Origin: Euphorbia lathyris
Lineage: Eukaryota > Streptophyta > Magnoliopsida > Malpighiales > Euphorbiaceae
Direction: 5' to 3'
NCBI RefSeq assembly: GCF_963576675.1
Contig: NC_088917.1
Location: 80,772,610 to 80,836,609 of the forward strand
DNA: 64,000 bases
Within the stretch, counting starts at the first letter, position 1; each line of letters starts with the position of its first letter. The notes below the pieces were generated by a model. That model was not told where the DNA came from, ran no database searches, and saw only the letters and a program-made list of their open reading frames with translations. The position numbers and the translations under genes were made by a program. Shown in pieces: positions 20,965 to 29,752 of this stretch.

Positions 20965-21530
20965 GATCTCGATCATGTTGAGGTTATGCTTGGAGCTATG
21001 GTTTAATGCGGATGGATGTTGTCACAACCGTGGGAGCCATTTTATCTAGCTTCGAATATCTTGTCTCTGCATCCTTCAACATTTTGCTAACATAATAGAT
21101 GGAGAACTGCTGACCTTCTTCTTCTTGAATAACCATGGTGCACATAGCTTTATCCATGACAGATTGATACAAATGCAGGTCTCCCCTTCAGATTGGTCTG
21201 CTCATCAAGGGTGGTTCTGCTAGGAATTGTTTTATACCTTGATATGCTTGTTGACAATCTTTCTAGTACGATGATCCGCCCGTTCAACCTCTGGATCTTT
21301 CTCACCCATAGTGCAGCTTTCATTTAGGCGCTCTTTTCACCTTTTTCCTCGCATGGCTTTTATTTAGGCGCTCTTTTCACCTTTTTCCTCGCATGGCTTT
21401 TTACTTTATCTGGATTTGCTCTAACTCCTTTTTTGCTAATGACATAGTCAAGGAATTTTTCTGAAGCGACTCTGAATATACACTTCTCTGGATTGAGCTT
21501 TATTTTTCATGCTAGTGTTTGACACTGGTT
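20965..21530 (-). pseudogene. RT C-terminus and RNase H piece of element T, out of order
   Basis: On the minus strand the order is the RT thumb/connection phrase LNPEKCIFRVASEKFLDYV with GVRANPDKVKSH (about 21500-21400), then RNase H with MCTMVIQEEEGQQFSIYYV and SKMLKDAETRYSKLDKMA (about 21160-21010). These normally lie downstream of the protease but here precede gag. A 40-bp exact tandem duplication (21322-21361 and 21362-21401) interrupts the connection. Confidence 0.7.
21322..21401. repeat. 40-bp tandem duplication inside the RT/RH piece
   Basis: The 40 bases from ATTTAGGCGCTCTTTTCACC occur twice head to tail. The duplication shifts the reading frame by one (40 is not a multiple of three). 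Confidence 0.85.
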
Positions 21531-21536
21531 GCATTA

Positions 21537-21761
21537 TTAGCAATTCCCTTGTACCTGTGGGTTAGCACTGAAAGAACTCCAGAAGTGGGGCATACCCTGT
21601 CCATTATTAAAAGATTGTGGTAAGGCATAAAAGCTATATTCACTTATCTTGGGGATTAGTGGTTTGATCCACGGAACATACTTCATAGCAAAAGACTGTT
21701 TGCATTGACCTTGTTGGCAAATATCATGTATAATGCAATGTTTCTTTATGGAATTTTTAGT
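21537..21761 (-). other. Unidentified 75-codon open frame
   Basis: The minus-strand frame opens after a TGA and ends at TAA (21537-21539). It reads with protein-like composition (for example HDICQQGQCKQSFAMKYVPW and GQGMPHFWSSFSAN) but I know no family for it. It has no ATG at its beginning; the first methionine comes about 27 codons in. It could be part of the element's original coding region or chance. Confidence 0.25.
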
Positions 21762-23408
21762 TCATCTTGGAATCAACTTAATAATTCCTTCACGTTGGTC
21801 CCTGGCTCTAGAATGAGCTTAGTCAAAGGATAAAACCGAGTAAATATTATATGTCAAACAAATTCATAATAGAATTTTAATCGTGCTTGTTTTAATAATA
21901 ATATCACGTATAACGGTCATAACCATAAAGATTGCTACTGCACATGAATATCATAATGAATTCTTAATAAATAACCATAATGAGAATGGTTTAAGAATAA
22001 TGTCCTTTTGTATTTCAATGCGCATTAATATCCAAGATAGCATATTTATTTTAAACGTCATAAAAGTTATGACATTCTATATTGGGTAAGATATCTTACA
22101 TAGTTGCTATTTACTTGCAATTAATATTGTGCATCCATACATTAATGGCATTCAAAGATCATTAAAGCCTCATTTGAATGAGGTGTAATTAAAGAAAGGT
22201 AAGTGATGATTTAATAATATAGTTTTATATAAAATTACTCTTATATCATTTCATTTGTACGAATAAAATAAAAGAGAAAGGGTAATTTTGGAAGAAAAAT
22301 ACATGTACAATGATTCTCCTCCAATTTGGAGTGTAAGGAAAATTACTCAAAATCCACTCTCACCTACCTTCACATACAATCCTCCAATCTTTAAGGAATT
22401 CTCATGTATATCCTAAGAATTTTGCATAAATTAATGTTCTGATCCGAAACCGATACTTGCACTATTTTGTAGTTAGCTCAGGACATGAAAATTTTGTTTA
22501 TCCAATTTGGTAATTCATCAGCCCATAATGGCCTTTAGTTAGGGACAATTACAGGATAATTACAAATAGACTCAATATTTTCAAGTCTCTTGTGTTGGTA
22601 ACAGAAATTCTAACAATGTCAAATAAACAGTTTTTATATGAATAGACACATCCTTGTAAAAAAGGGAATGAAATAACTGTTTGACAAAACAATATTAAAA
22701 AATATGAATTTTTGATATTAAAAGTACTATATAGGAGAAAAGCCATATATAGATGGTGAATTGTACAAGGAAAAACCAAATATGATTTTTTTGTAATTCG
22801 TTCTAATAGTTATATGCATGTTCATCCAAAAGACCGACCAGATCTAAATCATTTGTAATTACATGAGCCCTTTTATGATATTTTAATATCAAATGACAAA
22901 ATCACATTGAATGGATGATTTGTTTTTTTTGTAAATCCCAAGATTACGAGTCTTATACATGCGTTTGTACTAATTCAATGATAATATCATATTACACTTG
23001 TCATGCATAAAAATATGAGGGCATAGTAAGCATGCAAGATTTAATGAAAGATTTGTGTCTATGACTTCATCTTTCACAGTTTATTAGATTTATCATAATA
23101 ACATGTAATGATATTCATAGCACTTTATAAGAGTGAGGGATCTCAATTTTCTTTAATTAAAAATGGAATAAGAAAGGGGAGAAAACTTATCTTTTTGATC
23201 ATAAAATTTCAGATTTAATGTAGAAAACTCTTTCCTACCAATATATGGAGAACTGTATCTTTGGATAGATTTGTTGTACTGATTGAGCCAAAGTTTGAGA
23301 TTGTGATTTCTATTCTGTTGACTCCATTGTTTTGTTCTTTGTGAAACTCTATACAATCAAGATTTTGTGATCTTCTGTTTGTTAGAGATCCACGTTCACC
23401 GCACCAAT
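21762..23408. other. AT-rich leader region of element T, no gene seen
   Basis: On the minus strand this is the part after the 5' LTR. It begins ATTGGTGCGGTGAACGTGG, probably the primer site though I cannot name the tRNA. A short start (ATGGAGTCAACAGAA) is followed quickly by a stop, and the rest to 21.76 kb has no recognisable gag core. Confidence 0.45.
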
Positions 23409-24101
23409 TAATAACTTGTGGAAAAATCCTTGATCGGAGCACTTCCCTGTGAGGTGCCGTTGGGATCGGCCGGGGACACTCCGATGCCAAAGTCAGTAAT
23501 ATTTCTGAAAATAAACTGTAAGCACAAAAGTAGAGAATCAGTAAGTGTACCTTTGATCCTAGGAAGCTGTGGTATTTATATAGGTTTTTGTAACCTTCAG
23601 CATTAATGGGGAAGCATGTGAAGAGTCGTGTCATTACTCGTCTTCAATTGCTATCAATTCTCCATTAATCCCAGTATTTAGCATTGAAACCCTCAGAGTT
23701 GAGGTATTTGAACAGTCAAGTCTTTATTCCCTTTTAATGGCTATTAATTGCCATTTAATTGTATTTATTCCCATTCATGGATGGTAATAAAGGCGCATTT
23801 TCGTATTCTTTGATCCGTCAAGGCGTATGTACGCTCTCCTTGAGAGCTATGGCGGGTCTCCGCTACTCGCTCTCATCGGGCGTATCTCGTTATGGCGTAT
23901 CTCGCCATGGTCCACGTGGCATGGCATAATGCTAGAGACTCCTTCCTTTTCCTCATTATTTGCATATTCTCCCCTGCATTAATTATCATTAATTCCACAT
24001 TAATCATGCATAAATATCTCTTTTAGAATGAATAATGGTTTGCCATTATTTCTATTAATTTTCCCTTATTCCTTATTCAAGAATAATTTGGGTTGTTATC
24101 A
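23409..24101 (-). repeat. 5' LTR of element T (right)
   Basis: It is 693 bp and pairs with 16989-17681. The terminal TGATAAC of the partner reads TAATAAC here (one transition). The minus-strand TATA box (TATATAAATA) lies near 23573-23582. Minus-strand frames spanning the LTR are not genes. Confidence 0.9.
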
Positions 24102-24106
24102 ACCTT

Positions 24107-25140
24107 GATGCCCATCATGGAATTATAATGTAAGAAGCTTTATTCCAATCAATAATCAACTTTCAATCTTGCACTGCAGTACAACGCTAATAAGAAGGGA
24201 CGATGAACATGAAAAAAATATGATCGAAATAGAAATATGAGAAGAGAAACCCTAATCAGAAGACAAAGATGATGCCTGGTGCCTGAATAACAAACTAATC
24301 ACATTAATCATTTAAACAGAGTTTTAAATCATAGGTTTAACAGAAGTTAACAGAGTTTAACAAATTAAATATCATTATTATTAAAATTACATATGTAAAA
24401 AATAAAAGGGGTGATACAGCAGAATTAAACAGACTTTCGTCCTAAACGGTTGTTCGCGCACGAACAATGCTTAAAACCCTCAACGATCGTTGAATCGCGC
24501 ACGACTAACGAAAATTGGAAAGAAAGAGAATAAACTCTGAAATTTTATTAATCAATAACTGCCTTACATAAGGTGGGGGTCGAGCCTTTATATAGGCTGA
24601 CAAATAAAACCTAATCCGAAACCTAAAAGGAAAAGCAACAAAACAGGAAAATAACCGAAAGTGCGATAAAAACACAAAAACGCCGATTTGAGGCCCTAAA
24701 CGACCTCGGATGGCTAAAAAACACGTCCGCCATTGGTCCATGAACCGATGGGTTTGATTCAGTGGGCCGAATCCAATTAAATTAGGGTCCAAAATCACTA
24801 AATTCCAACAACCCCGTTTTAACTTCAAAATCTCAGTTTCGCCACCGGGTCCGCTTTCTCCAAATAGTTCAAGGCCCGCTCCACTTCATCAAGGGGACAC
24901 GTAAGGACATATGGTTTGAGACAGCAATTTTTTTCAAAATTTGACAGATGGAGCAACTTAGTGGAGGTAAGGAGACACGTAAGGGAACACATGTAGCAAT
25001 TTTACAATTTTCGAATGATATGGAATTAATACATAACACTTTAAACTTGAAATCATTTTAACCTAAATTATTAATATCATTATATTCAATAATATGGAAT
25101 TAATTTTTTTTTACAATTTTCGATTTCTATATAAACAATT
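24107..25140. other. No gene seen; possible LTR-like remnant
   Basis: This is noncoding. Around 24530-24900 the minus strand has a TATATAAAGGC box followed by a C-rich stretch, which resembles promoter or LTR sequence. The 107-codon minus-strand frame across it shows no domain. TG and CA ends or a partner copy were not found. Confidence 0.3.
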
Positions 25141-25142
25141 GA

Positions 25143-25245
25143 CTGCCCCACGCAAAGAACGTGCAAAGTAATAGTTAGGATTCGAACTTGAGTTCTAGCT
25201 TAAGCGACTTGAGACTCTTAATCACTCAAACCAACTTCAATTAAT
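25143..25245 (-). mobile_element. Degenerate tRNA-like (SINE head) fragment
   Basis: On the minus strand GGTTTGAGTGATTAAGAG and, about 25 bases later, AAGTTCGAATCCTAA resemble A and B boxes. The fragment is short and flanked by AT-rich DNA. Confidence 0.35.
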
Positions 25246-25274
25246 ATCCATTTTAAAATTAGAAAAACCTCACA

Positions 25275-25310
25275 ATATTTATTATTATTATTATTATTAT
25301 AGATAGATAG
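25275..25310. repeat. (ATT)n and (ATAG)n microsatellite
   Basis: A run of TTA/ATT triplets is followed by three ATAG units. Confidence 0.85.
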
Positions 25311-25442
25311 ATCAACTACTAATATATTTTTAAAATATTGACAAGTTCACATCTTAATAGACTATATAGAAAAAGTGTAAAACCAGTAGTTTGACACCTA
25401 TTCTTAACTAACATGAAAATATAGACACGTGTGTATGTATCT

Positions 25443-25555
25443 CATGTGATGTGGCAAAATAGACATAAAAGAAGGAGAAAGTGAAGAAAATGGAGAACAT
25501 GTGATGTGACATAACAAACATAAAAGAAGGACAAAGTGAAGAAAATGGAGACGGA
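25443..25555. repeat. 55-bp tandem duplication
   Basis: CATGTGATGTGG...GAAGAAAATGGAGA occurs at 25443 and again at 25498 with few changes. Confidence 0.75.
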
Positions 25556-25639
25556 TATGGAAAGAAGAGACAAAGAGAAAAAGAAAGATATCTTAGAAGG
25601 ACTTGGTGTGGCGGTGGAGGAGAGTCTATATAATAACAA

Positions 25640-26275
25640 AATTTATTATTATTATTAATATTATTATTATTATTATTATTATTTTTGTATGAAAGCTTAA
25701 GACGCGATTAAGTGGCTAGACATCCCAACTAGGTTGGCACCCCTAACACACCAAATCAACCTGAAATATTATTAATAAAAAGGAAAATTACAAAGAGAGG
25801 AAAATGAAAATAAAAGGTTCAAAACAGAAAATTAAGGGAAACGAAAATGTGCAACATTACATAAATCGCCAAAAACAGACGATTGACAAAAATGAGGAGC
25901 CGAGTGCCACCATGTAAGGGCGGAAGCAGTCTTGCCAAAACGGGCAAGCTGATCCGACGCCTGATTGCCCTCTCTGTGGATATGAGTGATTCTGCAATTC
26001 ATATTCGAAAATCTTGATAAACGCTGAAGTCAATCTTGTCTAATTTTCCAGGGTACCGGGGTAGACTTTCCTTTTACCCTATCAACTGCATATGTAGGAT
26101 CTGATTCAATCCAAAGATTGTGACACCCCCGCTCCCAGGCAGATTTTACTACGAAAAAATTGACAGTCAGCTGGGCAATATGCGTATAACCACTAGAGAG
26201 GTTAATAGCATAGCAACCAATTACAAAACCTCGATCCCTCCAGCTCCAACAATTCCAGCAGTAACATATCTTAGT
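25640..26275 (-). mobile_element. LINE 3' end (RNase H and 3' UTR), truncated
   Basis: On the minus strand the RNase H tail of an L1-type ORF2 can be read: HIAQLTVNFFVVKSAWERG, NLWIESDPTYAV, then RITHIHREGNQASDQLARFG. A 3' UTR follows with GGTGCCAACCTAGTTGGGATG, closely matching the 3' UTR of the LINE at 51.3 kb. The element ends in an (AAT)n tail (25640-25685 on the plus strand), a tail type common in plant LINEs. The 5' part is missing beyond about 26275, as expected for truncation during target-primed insertion. Confidence 0.75.
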
Positions 26276-26602
26276 TTTTTAATTTTGAATTTATATTCGT
26301 AATCAAAGGTGGGAATGATTCTACAATCAATACGCAATGCTGATTAATTTTGAATCTATAGCTCAATGTGGACATAGTAAATATTTTAGTTAAACAAGTG
26401 ACTTTGTTTTCGTGTGCAATTTCAATTTGTAGGATCTGTTAACTTGTTAGCTATTTTATTGCAATTGAGATTTAGTAAACATACAACATAACTTTTACCT
26501 TATAATTAAAACAAAAAAATAAAAATAAAAACCAAAACTTAATTGAAAAGTTATACATATAATTCAAAAGCCCACATATTACACATCATGTATAAGTTAA
26601 AG
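26276..26602. other. No gene seen
   Basis: This is AT-rich sequence between the LINE tail and the truncated end of element A. No missing part of element A or D could be recognised in it. Confidence 0.5.
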
Positions 26603-27943
26603 TTATTCAATCCCAAAAATATATATGTAGATCCTTCCATAAAATTTAGAATCTAGACTGGTAAGAGCCTCTTCGTAGTTTTCCGGTTCGTCGTCTAACA
26701 CGGGAACCTCATCATCATCTCCCACTAGAAAACCATATCTAACTAGGAGTTCACGAACTCTTTGTGATCTACGAGTAGGTGGCACTTGAGTCTCATTCAA
26801 TGGGACTGCTTCGAGTTCCTCAACTGCCTCTGTTGTTTCAGTCAGCGTTTCTTCTTCTTGAACTTCATCAAGTTCAATCATGCTTCCCTTTTCTGTTTCT
26901 TCGAGAAACTCTTTCTCCAAGAAGGTTGCGTGCTTGGATACTATTACTTTCTGATCATCTGGATGATAGAAGTAATACCCCATAGTTTCCTTAGGGTATC
27001 CAATGAAGAAACATTTATCAGATTTAGAATCTAGTTTGTCTGACGCTACGCGTTTGACAAACGCTGAACAATCCCATACTCTCATGAATGAGAATGTGGG
27101 TTTCCTACCAATGAACAATTCATATGGTGTGGAACTGGCGGATTTAGTTGGTACTCGATTTAGGGTGAAGAGGGCAGTTTCTAAGGCATAGCCCCAGAAT
27201 GTCTATGGAAGTAATGCTATGCTCATCATAGATCGTACCATATCTAGTAAGGTACGGTTCCTCCTATCGGATACACCATTGTGTTGTGGTGTATAGGGAG
27301 GTGTCCATTGTGAGCATATCCCATATTCAGTTAGATAATTCAGGAAATCATCCGAAAGATATTCACAACCTCGATCGGATCAAAGTATCTTTATTTTGTT
27401 TCCTAATTGATTTTCTACTTCATTCTTGAAGCATTTGAATTTCTCAAAAGCTTCAGATTTGTGCTTCATTAAGTAAACATAACCATATCTGGTATGGTCG
27501 TCTATGAAGCTTATGAAGTATCTGAATCCTCCTCTTGCTTGGACTAACATAGGACCACATACATCTGAATGTATTAATCCTAGAGTGTTTGATACACGCC
27601 CACCTTTATTGCTAAAGGGTGTCTTTGTCATTTTACCTTTTAAACATGCTTCGCATGTTTCCAATGATTCAGAATCAATTGAATCTATAAGCCCATCTTG
27701 ATGTAGCTTAAGCATGCGTCTTTTGTTTATATGGCCTAAACGACAATGCCACAAGTAAGTCGAATTATCTAGCTTATGTCTTTTGGTATCAATCGCGAAT
27801 ACAGAAATTTTGTCATCTAGCACATAAATCCCATTTTGTGATATTCCTGAAAAATAAAAAATCTCATCTCTATAAAACTCGCAATGTTTGTTCTTTATTG
27901 AAATATGAAAACCGTTGTCAAGAAGACAACTAATAGAAATAAT
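26603..27943 (-). mobile_element. Element A (Angela/BARE1-like Ty1/copia), 3' piece: integrase
   Basis: This is the left piece of a minus-strand copia element split by element B. It continues 46326-54581: the gag-protease end at 46326 and the integrase start at 27943 join in frame across the ATAAT target duplication. Integrase is followed by the acidic linker up to about 26640, where the element is cut off; RT, RNase H and the left LTR are missing. The integrase wording is close to BARE1/Angela elements. Confidence 0.85.
26640..27943 (-). pseudogene. Integrase of element A (broken)
   Basis: It begins after the protease with SISCLLDNGFHI, then the zinc finger (WHCRLGHINKRRM ... CEACLKGK) and the core with LIHSDVCGPM (first D). 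Near 27377 the block reads stop-SDRGCEYL (second D present, preceding arginine codon turned to TGA), and near 27280 NGVSDRRNRTLLDMVRSMM. At the third catalytic position this block has aspartate where the family has glutamate (usual NGVSERRNRTL). Another stop lies at ALLPxTFWG. After that come PTFSFMRVWDCSAFVKRV, HPDDQKVIVSKHATFLEKEF and the acidic linker with LVRYGFLVGDDDEVP, ending near 26640. Integrase would insert the cDNA into chromosomes; this copy cannot. Confidence 0.88.
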
Positions 27944-29273
27944 TGTTGGTCCCTTATAACGTGACAAGTTAGTTCCAAGGGGGGGATAGGAACTATTTTA
28001 AAATTTTGTCCGTTAAGGCTGACTTCTTTTCTTATGAAAAGGTTTACACAGCATGACTAAGCAGTTTGAAGACACAAGCTTAGTCAACTTGTGACTAAGT
28101 CTGTTTCTTTCCTTGAGTCAGGAAATAGCATTTAGAGTCTATTCCTGAACTCAGCTTCTTAGTATACTTAACTCAGCGTGAGCTCGTTACTTAGTCAGTT
28201 TTATAGCAAGCAATATGTAAAGGAGTTTAAGGGTTAGAAAGATATTACTCAGCAGACTTATCCTGGTTCGGCCTCTCCACCTACGTCTAGTCCCCGGAAC
28301 TCGTTCTGAGCTTTTCGAATTCTCTACTGAGCTCTTTAAAGGTAGAGCACGAAACCTTTTACAATAGAAGATGAGTATACAAGAGTACCTTCCTCTATTC
28401 CTCTACTCACTCCTATATCTACCGCTGAGTACTATAACCGAGTACTCAACCTCTCCTTTCTATTCTTCTAGAAATGATAAAGTGTTTGTCCTAAACAACG
28501 ATTGCTAAGACACTTTAGATGATTGAAAATCACTCTAGACTTTTACACAATAATATGGAAATTGGTGTAAGGTTCTTGCTTTGCTTTTCTCACAGAACTT
28601 CGTGTATGAATTTGGACAGCGTTTCAGCTAATTGAAGATCTGCATCGATTGAAGCAAATGGATGGCCTTTATATAGTGACACTTGAGGCACCTGGTCATT
28701 TCGAATTTCGAAATAACCGTTGGAGGGAAACGGCTTCCTATCGTTGTCACTCTGGGCGTGCTCAGCATCGTTGGCCAATAGGATTCACGCATCTTCTGTC
28801 CACGGCAGCTTTTCGTCCTTGAAACAGAATGTTTTGACATTTAAGGCAAAGTCCACGAGACAGCTTCCTGCGCCTTCTGAACTTTACCCAAAGTAGAATT
28901 ACTTTGTCTAGAAGTTGGTTCTTGTCTGCCGCTGTCCAGACTGTATTGTCGTCCAACTCAGCAGCTTCATCTTGAAGCATTTGAGAAAAGGCTTCTCGAT
29001 CCTTCTTCATGCTGAGTCGTCGTTTTGCTTGAAACGGCTACGTTTCGAACACTTGGGCCGAATGGTCTTGATGTGTTGACTTGAGCTTGACTTCCACTTA
29101 TGGGCCTTTGGGCTTTTTAATCTTAATGTCTTATAAACAATTAAACTCAACATTGAACAAACACATTAGTATAAATAAATCAAAGCATTTAAATTTAATG
29201 TGTTTAGAATATTTTTTATTAACTACTTAAATAATTTTGTCAAATCAAAATCATGTGGAAAGGTGTTTCAACA
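27944..29273 (-). repeat. 3' LTR of element B (left)
   Basis: It is 1,330 bp and matches 44994-46325. A minus-strand TATATAAAGG box lies near 28667-28676. Minus-strand frames 28590-29010 recur in the other LTR and are not genes. Confidence 0.92.
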
Positions 29274-29290
29274 AACTCCCCCATTTTGAT
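29274..29290 (-). promoter_or_regulatory. Polypurine tract of element B
   Basis: On the minus strand the sequence reads AAAATGGGGGAGTT directly before the 3' LTR. This is the standard plus-strand primer tract and is typical of Sirevirus elements. Confidence 0.8.
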
Positions 29291-29752
29291 GTTGGCAAAA
29301 ATATTCAGTCAAGAACTCAGTGTTGAGCTCCCCCATGATTGTTGACCTTATCTTACTCAATATACTCCCCCGTAAGGGTTGAGCGACTGACTTAGATTTA
29401 CTTTAAACATTTCAAGTAAGTCTAAGGTCAGTTTTCAGAATTAGGTCAGCTCATGGAACATATTCTATTTAACTCAGTTCAATGTGTTTAAGAAGACATG
29501 TAAAAGCGGTCAACATTTTGATCAACACAGCATGCAATCATAAAGCAATGTAGACAAGTAGCACAGTTGATTTAGTGAAGATGCGATTAACTATTCAATA
29601 CAAAACATAAGTAAGCATCACATAAGATTGGTTAATTTAAAAAGATAGATGCATCAAAGTTTTGTATTCAGGGTCAGCACAACAAAAGTACACAAGGGAA
29701 AGACTACAAGTTTTAACAAAGTCTAATCTAGTCAATCCTAGTAAAGCTAAAG

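Larger units (their letters stand above)
16989..24101 (-). mobile_element. Tat-like Ty3/gypsy element, rearranged and non-autonomous (element T)
   Basis: This 7,113-bp element has two 693-bp LTRs (TGATAAC ... GTTATCA ends) and is flanked by ACCTT on both sides (16984-16988 and 24102-24106). A G-rich polypurine tract beside the left LTR and all coding remnants read on the minus strand, so the right LTR is the 5' one. Gag C-terminus and protease (20950-19813) resemble the plant Tat/Ogre group. The RT end and RNase H (about 21530-20970) lie upstream of gag instead of downstream, and integrase is not found. The 3' third is filled with tandem repeats, a feature described for Tat-lineage elements. 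It is non-functional on its own. Confidence 0.85.

Noticed and set aside
23215..23634. 139-codon minus-strand frame
   Set aside because: It spans the LTR edge and leader of element T; a shorter version occurs in the other LTR at 17014-17214.
24505..24828. 107-codon minus-strand frame
   Set aside because: No domain, aromatic-rich low-complexity text; crosses a promoter-like TATA stretch.
28590..29010. Minus-strand frames of 62-82 codons
   Set aside because: They lie inside the LTR of element B and recur at 45642-46062 in the other LTR.
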